NCBI GenBank assembly: GCA_016787755.1
Contig: JAEUUA010000014.1
Span: 1-64,000 of the forward strand
Direction of reading: 5' to 3'
DNA from: Cyclobacteriaceae bacterium
GTDB taxonomy: Bacteria > Bacteroidota > Bacteroidia > Cytophagales > Cyclobacteriaceae
Length of the DNA: 64,000 nt
In this document: positions 23,653-32,011 of the stretch, piece by piece
Layout of the letters: each line of letters begins with the position of its first letter
Numbering within the stretch: the stretch's first letter is position 1
Position numbers and translations under genes: made by a program
Notes under the pieces: generated by a model
Told to the model about the DNA's origin: nothing
Seen by the model: only the letters and a program-made list of their open reading frames with translations
Database searches by the model: none

Positions 23653-26403
23653 TTAGTTCTTCACGGGCCCTAAGTATTGATCATACCACAACAAAGCTTC
23701 ACGAACAAAATCCGTACGTGGAACCAAGTGCCCGGATTCGTAAATGAAAATCTTTTTGTCTTTTGGAGGAGTACCTAATAAATCAAACATTGGCTTTTGT
23801 GAAGTCTCTACAGGAAAAAACATATCATATTTTCCATTCAGCATCAGCACGGGCTGTGTAATGCGTGGTAAAAAGTTAATCTGATCTGCCTCCGGCAAAG
23901 CCTTCTGCATTTCCATACCACCTACGTTTAATACAACTGCCTTTATTCTTTTTTCAACGGCCGGCATAATGCCACCCATAAAACCACCCCAGCTCCACCC
24001 CAGGTAGCCCACTTTATCGGCTTGAATATCTTTCCGGGTTTCCAGGTAATCGATCGTGCGGCCAATGTCTTTGCGCCACATAATAACATGATCTTTGTAG
24101 AAAACTGTTTCATCTTGCAAATCAGATTTCAACGCATCAGAGCGTTCGTTCGTTCCTTTATAAATCGGAACCACCACAGCACGACCACTTTTCAAAATGA
24201 AATCCAGTCGAATAGATACTATAGCATCATTGTACTTTCTGGAATAAATCTCGTTGGATCCTGGAAAAAATAGTATCGGTTGAAAGGGAGGCGTGGCATT
24301 TTTAGGTAAGTAAAGATACGCCTGCATCCGTTCATTGTTGTAGGCGGCATCGAATGTTATCTTTTCTACTGTGGCTAATTCTTTTGACGCCAACAGTTGC
24401 ACACTGTCGTTCAATGGTTTTAGGTCGTATGCATATTGTCGTTTAATAATTTCAAAAGTTTTGTCATCAACGGGTTTTTCTTTCCGGTAATTCCGGAAGG
24501 CCATGGATACCTTTATATTTAGGTTGGTTAGTGTGGAGTCACTGGGCAGTTCTTTCATGCATCGAAATCCGTTGGCAGCACTTCTGTCCATGGGAGATTG
24601 TGTATAGGCATCGTTAAAGGCATAGGTAGGATCATTCCATCCTCCTCCTAAGATAAAACGTTCTTTAGTTTCGGTTTCTGTGGAACACCACTCGCGTGCA
24701 TTACCGGCAATGTCATAGATTCCAAAAGTGCTGATACCAGCAAGACTGCCAACAGGTGTTGTGCCCTTTCCATTAAAGTTGCTAAGAGGAGCGATATACT
24801 CGGTGCGAGACGTTTCAGCCACCACACTCCAATGAAAAATAGTGGGTAATTTTTTTCCTACCGATTCGGCATAAGCGGCTGCTTCATACCAGGAGATGCC
24901 TGTGACCGGGTGATTCTGCATATCATCAGGATAAGAGCCAGCTTCCCAGTTTGCAGGACCTTGTCTACGGGTACGATCCACAAATTGTTTAATACCTTCT
25001 TCGAAGGTCAATACTTTTCCATCTTTATAAAATGGAAATTTCCAGAACGTTTGATTGCCATACCCTCCGGAATCAACAAATTTTTTATAGGCCTCATTCG
25101 TTACTTCAAACTTGTCAATCAAAAATTCACCAACATTTCGATTGCCATATGATTCAACGCCTACAATATACATGAGTGTGGATTTTGAAGGAATGCGCAC
25201 CATGTTTTCGGGAAGCGAACCTGCGGCATCCATTTTTACATTTACAATTTCTTTGCCGAGCAATTCATAAACATTCGGCCCTGTATACTCAACCGTCTGA
25301 TATCCTGCTTTTTCAAATTTTACCCTGACGTAGTTTCTTTTGAATGTTGCTTCTTTAATGGGTGTGGTGCCCATAGAAATCCATTCCATATCCGGTCTGG
25401 TATAGTCCTTCCAAAATACTTCAGCGCCTTCGGGGTTTGTATTTACGGGAATGGTTACCGTTAACCGCGCCCATAATTTAATAAGAGTCGAATCGTTGGA
25501 AATAATTTTTCTCGCTTCTTCTGCCATCTGATAGGTTTCAAAGGGCGGCCTGAAATTTTCATCCAGAGACTTTTGGATGGCAGGAAGTAAAACGGTTCTT
25601 GCATGATCAATTTTTTGCTTATTCAGATACCAACGTGTTCCCAAAAAGCCAACTGCCACTAAAGCAACAAGTAAACCCATCAAGCCAAATACGCGGGCCA
25701 CTGATTTTGAAATTTTTATGTTGCTTTTTGGATCGGTGCTGGTAACTGTTGGGTTACTTTCTGTGACTATCCGGGCGGAAATCTTTTCATTCGATTTATT
25801 TTTATCCGCTTGTTTTAGGCCGCGAAGTAGTTCATCAATGGCGTTTGCTACTTTATTAATTTGATCGCGATAAAAAGGCTGGTTGGTATTTTTGATTACA
25901 TCATCGTCCCACGGACGCAAGGATCGATTCACTCCTGGTGAATGGTATACAAAATCGATCGCTCTGATAGGCCCTAGATGGTTTTCTAACAACCTTTTAT
26001 CCTCTGTGTCAAGGTCATGAATTCGAACGGGAAGTATGCGACTCGCTACATTTCCAGAATTCAACCTTATGTTCAGTCCAAACTGATCGGCCTCTGCCTT
26101 GGCAAGGAATGCTAAAAATTCATGGTTCCATGCGAATCCCTTCTCATCACAATATGTCTTTGAAATAATGGGGATAAAAATAAGACACTTAAGTTTTGCT
26201 TCAAGTGAATGATTTACAGAATGTGTCTCCAATAAACCATCATGGGGATTGGCATCGAAATAGACTGTGACTTTATCTTTGAGCGTTGCCTCTAACTCTT
26301 TGTTGAGGTTATTGACAAACTCAGTCACCCAGCCATCGTATTTGTTATCATTGTGACGATAGGAGATGAAGATGTCGTATTCGTAACCAAAAAGTATAGC
26401 CAT
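23653..26403 (-). CDS. TIR-TM-PEGA-SUMF1-alpha/beta hydrolase fusion
   Basis: 916 residues with five parts. A TIR domain (about 7-190; YDIFISYRHND, E95 in GFAWNHEF) is followed by a membrane segment (about 237-257). A PEGA-like beta domain (about 310-385; ...YVRVKFEKAGYQTVEY) precedes a formylglycine-generating-enzyme/SUMF1-like domain (about 390-620; HPVTGISWYEAAAYAESVGKKLPT, GNAREWC, GFRCMKE). Last is an alpha/beta hydrolase (about 640-916) with nucleophile S804 in GWSWGG, an Asp in NGKYDMFFP and a His in SGHLVP. In other phyla the PEGA-SUMF1-hydrolase tail is known behind Ser/Thr kinases; here TIR takes the kinase place. The SUMF1 domain has GGGWNDPTYAF, without the cysteines of true formylglycine-generating enzymes, so it probably binds rather than oxidises. 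The TIR end is cytoplasmic and the rest extracytoplasmic. Confidence 0.9.
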   Translation of the reverse strand: MAILFGYEYDIFISYRHNDNKYDGWVTEFVNNLNKELEATLKDKVTVYFDANPHDGLLETHSVNHSLEAKLKCLIFIPIISKTYCDEKGFAWNHEFLAFLAKAEADQFGLNIRLNSGNVASRILPVRIHDLDTEDKRLLENHLGPIRAIDFVYHSPGVNRSLRPWDDDVIKNTNQPFYRDQINKVANAIDELLRGLKQADKNKSNEKISARIVTESNPTVTSTDPKSNIKISKSVARVFGLMGLLVALVAVGFLGTRWYLNKQKIDHARTVLLPAIQKSLDENFRPPFETYQMAEEARKIISNDSTLIKLWARLTVTIPVNTNPEGAEVFWKDYTRPDMEWISMGTTPIKEATFKRNYVRVKFEKAGYQTVEYTGPNVYELLGKEIVNVKMDAAGSLPENMVRIPSKSTLMYIVGVESYGNRNVGEFLIDKFEVTNEAYKKFVDSGGYGNQTFWKFPFYKDGKVLTFEEGIKQFVDRTRRQGPANWEAGSYPDDMQNHPVTGISWYEAAAYAESVGKKLPTIFHWSVVAETSRTEYIAPLSNFNGKGTTPVGSLAGISTFGIYDIAGNAREWCSTETETKERFILGGGWNDPTYAFNDAYTQSPMDRSAANGFRCMKELPSDSTLTNLNIKVSMAFRNYRKEKPVDDKTFEIIKRQYAYDLKPLNDSVQLLASKELATVEKITFDAAYNNERMQAYLYLPKNATPPFQPILFFPGSNEIYSRKYNDAIVSIRLDFILKSGRAVVVPIYKGTNERSDALKSDLQDETVFYKDHVIMWRKDIGRTIDYLETRKDIQADKVGYLGWSWGGFMGGIMPAVEKRIKAVVLNVGGMEMQKALPEADQINFLPRITQPVLMLNGKYDMFFPVETSQKPMFDLLGTPPKDKKIFIYESGHLVPRTDFVREALLWYDQYLGPVKN

Positions 26404-26407
26404 TCGT

Positions 26408-26415
26408 CAAAAATA
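26408..26415 (-). promoter_or_regulatory. Candidate -7 box 4 nt before the TIR-hydrolase start
   Basis: On the minus strand: TATTTTTG-4 nt-ATG, an exact TAnnTTTG match. Transcription would start at or next to the ATG (leaderless). Confidence 0.45.
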
Positions 26416-26473
26416 AGTAATTTATATTACCCTTGGTAAGTGTCAGTCGAGCCGCGAAAAGACTTTTTTTAGA

Positions 26474-27280
26474 TCAATAAATGGAAAACTCATTAAAGTA
26501 CAAAAGTGATTCTTGAATATGAGCTTGCCAATAGATCCATTCATGTTTTCCTGGATGTTCTATATAACTATGCTTAATTTTATTTTCGTTCAGGCTTTGA
26601 TGAAGTTTTCTGTTGAAGTCTATTAAGATATCTTCTCTACCACAATCAAATCGAAAATGAGGAAGCGTTTCTTTGTTGGCCAGTAAACAATCCAGCACGT
26701 TCTCTCGTTTCACTACGTGATTGCTGAATTTTGAGAACTCACCCTCTTCCAGAAACATAGCCATTTGAGAAAATTCTGTGATGCATGATAAACCTGAGAA
26801 CGATTTGAATACAGTTGGGTACTTCGCTCCTAAACGTAATGCACCATATCCGCCCATGGAAAGACCGGTAATAAAAAAACTCGATTGATTTGTCACGCAT
26901 GCAATTTGTTCTTGCACTACATGAACAACATCTTCAACAATCCATTTTTCGTAATCTTCATGGAGGTGGGTTAGGTATCCGCTACCATCGCCATACAAAC
27001 CATCCGAAGGCATCACCAAAACCATCGGTCTTATTTTTCCTTGTTCGATTAATTGATGAGCTATTTTATGCACCCCTCCATTCATGGCCCATGCCCAATG
27101 CGAACCATAAACACCGTGAAGTAAAATTACTACATCTAAATTTTCATTTTCGGGATTGGGAGGGACGAACACTGTGACGTCTGCTCTTCGATGTAACGCT
27201 TTACTTTTTACGGTAATCCACCGGAGGTTATCAAATTCATTTCCGGGGCTGGAGACTTCTGAAGTAAAAAATTTCGACAT
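26474..27280 (-). CDS. Esterase, alpha/beta hydrolase fold (esterase D/feruloyl type)
   Basis: 268 residues, no signal peptide. The oxyanion-hole motif LLHGVYGSHWAW (about 53-64), the nucleophile elbow GLSMGGYGA with S141, and a C-terminal His in PGKHEWIYW fit the putative-esterase (esterase D/XynZ-like) family. It is likely to hydrolyse small acyl esters or thioesters such as S-formylglutathione or feruloyl groups. It lies 11 nt behind an alcohol dehydrogenase that resembles class III enzymes. That pairing recalls the formaldehyde-detoxification pair of glutathione-dependent dehydrogenase and S-formylglutathione hydrolase, though the link is only suggestive. Confidence 0.85.
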   Translation of the reverse strand: MSKFFTSEVSSPGNEFDNLRWITVKSKALHRRADVTVFVPPNPENENLDVVILLHGVYGSHWAWAMNGGVHKIAHQLIEQGKIRPMVLVMPSDGLYGDGSGYLTHLHEDYEKWIVEDVVHVVQEQIACVTNQSSFFITGLSMGGYGALRLGAKYPTVFKSFSGLSCITEFSQMAMFLEEGEFSKFSNHVVKRENVLDCLLANKETLPHFRFDCGREDILIDFNRKLHQSLNENKIKHSYIEHPGKHEWIYWQAHIQESLLYFNEFSIY

Positions 27281-27291
27281 GATTTTTAAAA

Positions 27292-28395
27292 TTAAAATAC
27301 AATAACACCCTTGGCATTCAATCCCTTGTGCATGTCGGAAAATGCTTGATCTAGTTTATCAAGAGGATAAGTTTGAGTCACCAGGCTGTCTAATAGTAAT
27401 TGTCCATTGGTATAGAGTTCCTGTAAAATCTTAAAATCAATTTGCGGCCTCGCGTTACCATAAAGCGGGTTGATATAAACTTTGTCCCACTCGAAAAGTC
27501 GCATATCAATTTTTATCTCTTGCTCTATGCCACTAACTTGAACGGCCACACCCGCATTTCTAATCATGGCCAATGGTGCTGCGCCCAATGAGGGAATAGC
27601 AGTACATTCAAAAGCATAGTCAGCACCTCGTTTTGTCAAGCCTTTAACTTGCTCGGCCGCCTGCAATAAACCTTCATCTTCTTGGGTTGCCACTATGGTG
27701 TGGGTAGCTCCGTATTGTTTGGCCATGTCAAGTCTTTTTTTATTTATATCGACAGCGATTATTTTTGAGGCTCCCGAAATTCTGGCTCCCTGAATTACAT
27801 TAAGACCAACGCCCCCGGTGCCCAATACTACAACCGATGATCCTGACTTTACTTTCGCAACATTTACTACAGATCCATAACCTGTCATAACACCGCAGCT
27901 TATTATCGCAGCAGACGGAAATGGAATATCAACTATAATTTTTACACAAGCCGATTCACGTACCAAGGCATATTCGGATAATGTTCCCAAACTAAATGAG
28001 CGTTCAATAGGAATACCATCGAGTGTACTTGCTTCTAAGCGTGCGTGACCGCCACTGATTTTATTGCCGGCCACTACGGCCGAGTTCACTTCGCACAAAT
28101 GCTCATTACCTTCTTTACATTGAAAGCACTGGTAGCATGGAACAGCCCAGTTCAGAATTATAGAATCTCCTACTTTTAATTTTGAAACCTGCGGGCCGAT
28201 TTTGATAACAATCCCCGCGCCTTCATGGCCCATGATTAATGATTTACTCCACGATTGCGAATCCCAATCGGTGTGACAAATGCCAGCAGCCTTTAATTGT
28301 ACCAGAACTTCATCGCCATGCGGATCATCAATTTTAATTTGTTGAATGGAAAAGTTGCCCTTTCCATCGGCAATAGCCGCTATAGATTTAAGCAT
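27292..28395 (-). CDS. Zinc-dependent alcohol dehydrogenase (MDR family)
   Basis: 367 residues, medium-chain dehydrogenase. The catalytic zinc ligands are C40 (GICHTD) and H57-E58 (GHEGAG). The structural zinc cysteines are C87, C90, C93 and C101 (CYQCFQCKEGNEHLC). The NAD-binding motif is VLGTGGVGLNV. Length and motif spacing agree with class III/long-chain alcohol dehydrogenases. It should oxidise primary alcohols or S-hydroxymethyl thiols with NAD in the cytoplasm. It lies 33 nt behind the sulfatase gene and 11 nt before the esterase gene, so the three are probably one operon. Confidence 0.9.
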   Translation of the reverse strand: MLKSIAAIADGKGNFSIQQIKIDDPHGDEVLVQLKAAGICHTDWDSQSWSKSLIMGHEGAGIVIKIGPQVSKLKVGDSIILNWAVPCYQCFQCKEGNEHLCEVNSAVVAGNKISGGHARLEASTLDGIPIERSFSLGTLSEYALVRESACVKIIVDIPFPSAAIISCGVMTGYGSVVNVAKVKSGSSVVVLGTGGVGLNVIQGARISGASKIIAVDINKKRLDMAKQYGATHTIVATQEDEGLLQAAEQVKGLTKRGADYAFECTAIPSLGAAPLAMIRNAGVAVQVSGIEQEIKIDMRLFEWDKVYINPLYGNARPQIDFKILQELYTNGQLLLDSLVTQTYPLDKLDQAFSDMHKGLNAKGVIVF

Positions 28396-28428
28396 AATTG
28401 TTACCTTGTCTGTGTTGAGTGAGACGCT

Positions 28429-30060
28429 CTATTTATTATACATATCAATAAACTTCTGATCCAATTCGACAGAATCCTTATATTTTTTTCGAAGTTCTCC
28501 CAGTTTCTTTTTTAAAGTGCCTACCGTTTCCTGATATGCGCCATCACTATACACATTCTTCATTTCGTTGGGATCTTTAAGTCTATCGTACAACTCCCAT
28601 TCATCTACATCATAATAAAAATGGATGAGTTTAAATTCTTTCGTTACAATTCCATAATGCCGTTTTACCATATGCTCAGCCGGGTACTCATAGTAATGGT
28701 AGTATAGTGCATCTCTTTTCCAGTTTTCTTTGTTCCCTACTAGTAAGGGCATTAAACTTTCGCCTTGCATATCGGAGGGCGCCTGGATTCCTGCTGCTTC
28801 TAAAAATGTTTGTGCGAAGTCCAGATTTTGTACCAGTTCATTTTCAACGGAGCCTGGTTTTATTTTTTCAGGCCAACGTATTAGTAATGGCGTTTTGAAA
28901 GACTCACTATACATGAATCGTTTATCAAACCAACCATGTTCGCCTAAATAGAACCCTTGATCGGACGTGTAGATTACAAGGGTGTTTTTAGCAAGCCCAC
29001 TTTCCTCAAGATAATCCAGCACTCTTCCTACGTTGTCATCAACAGAAGAAATACAGGCCAGGTAATCTTGCATATAGCGTTGATACTTCCATTTCATTTT
29101 TTCTGTATCGGTCATGCCAGGCCAATTTTTTTTGAAGTAGGTATTGATAGAATCTAATATTGGATCGTATAACGCTTTTTGTTCTGCAGTAGCACGATCA
29201 TACTCATTGTAAAAACTATTTTCAAATTCTGGTACAACAGGAGTTACTGAGCCCATGCTAGTCAATGTTTCAGGCCGTATCTTACTATCATGACTATACA
29301 TCATGTGATGGAGTATATTCATTTCAGCCGTTTTTGCTGCGGTGCCTCTATTTTTATAATCATCAAATAATGTTTCGGGTTCAGGAAACTCCTTTTTAGT
29401 AAATTCTTTAAATTTTTCCGGACTTGGCCACCACGGACGGTGCGGTGCCTTATGAAGATACATCATCATAAAAGGTTTTTCAGGATTCCGTTTTGTCTTA
29501 AACCAATTCAACGTAAGGTCAGTTATGATGTCCGTTACGTAACCTAGAATGGTAGTATCGCCTTTAGATGTGATGAAATCGGGATTTATGTACTGGCCTT
29601 GTCCGGGTAGAATCATAAACTCATCTACACCTTTTGGATTGTTTCCAAAATGTAGTTTGCCAAATAGGGCTGTTTGATACCCATTTTTTTGAAAGAGTTG
29701 TGGGAACGTCAATTGAGTAGTATCAAACGGCATATTATTATCAATTTTTCCATTGAGGTGGTTAAATTTTCCGGTAAGAATGGTGGCTCGGGAAGGAGCA
29801 CAAATTGAATTAGTTACACTTGCTTCGGTAAAAAGTACTCCTTCTGTTGCGAGACGGTCGATGTTAGGAGTATGAATCAAGTGACTCCTGTATGCGCTGA
29901 TCGCTTGGTATGCATGATCATCAGACATGATAAATAATATATTGGGTCTACCTATATCAGAATTTTCTTTTAAAGAATCAGTACATGCAACAAATCCTTG
30001 TAAAACAGAAACTAACAACAAGTACGAAATTATTTTACATTGTCTTTTTAATATATTCAT
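28429..30060 (-). CDS. Lipoprotein sulfatase
   Basis: 543 residues. A lipoprotein signal is likely (QGFVAC, Cys26). The sulfatase opening NILFIMSDDHAYQA supplies metal-binding aspartates, and the signature C87-A-P-S-R carries the cysteine that is converted to formylglycine. Other conserved parts include GKLHFG, HKAPHRPW and TSDQGFYLGEHGWFDK. The C-terminus has the DWE-like block VDEWELYDRLKDPNEMKN. The family removes sulfate esters from carbohydrates in the periplasm or at the surface; the substrate is not deducible. Its C-terminal 85 residues have a decayed copy at 38222-38493. It heads the run with the dehydrogenase and esterase genes. Confidence 0.92.
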   Translation of the reverse strand: MNILKRQCKIISYLLLVSVLQGFVACTDSLKENSDIGRPNILFIMSDDHAYQAISAYRSHLIHTPNIDRLATEGVLFTEASVTNSICAPSRATILTGKFNHLNGKIDNNMPFDTTQLTFPQLFQKNGYQTALFGKLHFGNNPKGVDEFMILPGQGQYINPDFITSKGDTTILGYVTDIITDLTLNWFKTKRNPEKPFMMMYLHKAPHRPWWPSPEKFKEFTKKEFPEPETLFDDYKNRGTAAKTAEMNILHHMMYSHDSKIRPETLTSMGSVTPVVPEFENSFYNEYDRATAEQKALYDPILDSINTYFKKNWPGMTDTEKMKWKYQRYMQDYLACISSVDDNVGRVLDYLEESGLAKNTLVIYTSDQGFYLGEHGWFDKRFMYSESFKTPLLIRWPEKIKPGSVENELVQNLDFAQTFLEAAGIQAPSDMQGESLMPLLVGNKENWKRDALYYHYYEYPAEHMVKRHYGIVTKEFKLIHFYYDVDEWELYDRLKDPNEMKNVYSDGAYQETVGTLKKKLGELRKKYKDSVELDQKFIDMYNK

Positions 30061-30138
30061 GAAATCTGAATTTCCAATTTAAAATATGTTTAATGATGGC
30101 ATGTTTAATCACTAACGCTAACATTTAAAATGTTGTTA

Positions 30139-31623
30139 TTACCGTTCCAGTTTAAAGTCAGGATTGATAGCGGGGCGTTGATCTGCATTTGCAACTTTCC
30201 ATGCAGTTCGATAAATCCATTCTGTCATCTTCTTGAGTTTTTTATAATCAATGTTTTGTGCATTGTCCTGCGGAGTGTGGTAATCAGGATGAAGCAGGGT
30301 GGTGTACATTAAAGAGGGAATGCCCAATCGGACGTAAGGCAGATGATCACTTCTAAAAAACCAACCCTCAATGTGATTTGTTTTGTCCCACAACGTATCC
30401 AGTTTAAATTTTGATCCTTCTTCATTGGCATCAAAAGCCATTTTGGTTAGCGCAGCAGATGATTGGTGCGGAACCTGAGAACCCAATAAAGCTGCGCTGT
30501 CGGGATGATTTCTCCCAATCATATCTCCATTAAGTACGGCAGCGATAGAAGCAAGTGGGATAGTTGGGTGTGCGGTAAAATACCGCGAGCCCAGTAACCC
30601 TTTTTCTTCCGCGCCATGAATAATAAGTAAAGCTGATCGTTTTCCAGGTGACTTCTTAAGCGCCTTGGCTGTTGCAAACATGGCTACGTTTACACTGGCA
30701 TTGTCATCGGCACCATAATATATGGAGTCATTGTTGATTACATTCCTGATGCCATGTGCATCGGTGTGGCCACTGAGTACGAGATATTCTTTTGAAAGCG
30801 CGGGATGAGTTCCTTGTACCTTACCAATGATATTAACAGAAGGGTAGGTGAAGCTTTCTACCCTTAATGAAACATTCAATACTAAACCTGCTTGCTTAAT
30901 CCAATCATCAACGTTTTGATGTAACCAAATTACGGGAGGCTGAGGTTTAGGTGTTTCTGCATTTCTTCCCCCTTCGATATCAAACAAACCCTTCATATTG
31001 TTTGACTGTGCATACGGCCAGCTGTGTTCACCATATTCATCTGCAATAAAGAGTACAGCTGCAGCGCCACGTTCCAGTAAATCATTTCCGTAGAGGTTCA
31101 TTACGGATCGGCTATAGCGCCATTCCGGCAAAGAAACATTTAAGTTAATTCCATCCGGGGAAACCTTGACTGCCACTGCTTTTCCTTGCACATCCAATTT
31201 AGTGAGGTCAGCTTTGCCAGCATCACCAATGTACATAATAGGGGCGCTTACCTCTGCCGGGGCTGTGTGTGTGATCAGGGCATCTTTCCACAGGGTTAAT
31301 TTATGTTCGCCAATACTGACGTGACTTGCTGGAGAAATACGATGGCGTATCAGTGAAAAAAACTGGAAATACGTGCCATCATCGCCTGCAGGGGCAAAGC
31401 CCTCTTCTTGCATTCTTCTGGCCGTCCACATGGCAGCCTTCAGTTCATCAATCGTACCACCGTCTCTGCCTCTGAATTCTTTTCCAGCCTGTGCGTACAG
31501 GTCATCGCGTAATTCCTGTTCTGTAATTACGGATAAAGCCGGAGGAGCCTTTGTTTTAGGTTGAGCGATTGCTGCAAAAGAAATGAAGAGTATGATTAGC
31601 GTGGGATAGAGTTTTGTCTGCAT
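30139..31623 (-). CDS. Secreted M28 family metallopeptidase
   Basis: 494 residues with a signal peptide (about 1-20, FAAIAQP). A PA-like inserted domain (about 110-250) precedes the M28 catalytic domain (about 255-490). The two-zinc ligands and catalytic acids are visible: SGHTDAHG (His), YGADDNASV (bridging Asp), GAEEKGLLGS (Glu pair), NGDMIGR (Asp) and HPDYHTPQD (His). All are present, so it should be an active aminopeptidase outside the cytoplasm. It is 78 nt upstream of the sulfatase gene on the same strand and may be co-transcribed. Confidence 0.92.
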   Translation of the reverse strand: MQTKLYPTLIILFISFAAIAQPKTKAPPALSVITEQELRDDLYAQAGKEFRGRDGGTIDELKAAMWTARRMQEEGFAPAGDDGTYFQFFSLIRHRISPASHVSIGEHKLTLWKDALITHTAPAEVSAPIMYIGDAGKADLTKLDVQGKAVAVKVSPDGINLNVSLPEWRYSRSVMNLYGNDLLERGAAAVLFIADEYGEHSWPYAQSNNMKGLFDIEGGRNAETPKPQPPVIWLHQNVDDWIKQAGLVLNVSLRVESFTYPSVNIIGKVQGTHPALSKEYLVLSGHTDAHGIRNVINNDSIYYGADDNASVNVAMFATAKALKKSPGKRSALLIIHGAEEKGLLGSRYFTAHPTIPLASIAAVLNGDMIGRNHPDSAALLGSQVPHQSSAALTKMAFDANEEGSKFKLDTLWDKTNHIEGWFFRSDHLPYVRLGIPSLMYTTLLHPDYHTPQDNAQNIDYKKLKKMTEWIYRTAWKVANADQRPAINPDFKLER

Positions 31624-32011
31624 CGGAAACTTTATTTGAATTGTCTTATGAAAGATAGATAATTTGATTCTTTAATCTATTCGCAAGGGTGATTTCACTG
31701 TTTTTGTTTCCCTTTTTTGATTGGTGTCTAATCCCATCATGAGTATCGTACCAAGGTTACCAGGAGGCTGAATTCAATGGCGGCCCCCTTGACTCCTTCA
31801 GGTTAACTCAGTTCTAAACGACACAGGCTTTTTTGGATTTGATTGATGACTTAGGCGATGAGGTATAATAATCCTTGATTTTTTGTGGATTATGTTAAGC
31901 CATTGAATACCTAAATACGGAGTTATCGCGTTGCTGTAAAAGATACCTTTTCAATTCCTTGCTTTTACGAAGAGGAATGTATTAAATTCAATTACCCAAA
32001 TCCCACATGCT
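31624..32011. other. Divergent intergenic region, 388 bp
   Basis: Lies between the divergent M28 peptidase and subtilase genes. A possible -7 box for the peptidase is TATCTTTC on the minus strand (31650-31657). A weak 6-bp inverted repeat TAATCC/GGATTA sits at 31869-31892. No coding frame or RNA gene was seen. Confidence 0.45.

Noticed and set aside
23653..26403. SUMF1 domain as the activator of the neighbouring sulfatases
   Set aside because: The cysteines needed for formylglycine formation are absent from the GGGW region, so the proximity is not evidence of that role.
31869..31892. TAATCC/GGATTA hairpin in the 31.6-32.0 kb gap as a riboswitch or operator
   Set aside because: Only 6-bp arms with a 12-nt loop and far from both start codons; expected by chance in AT-rich DNA.
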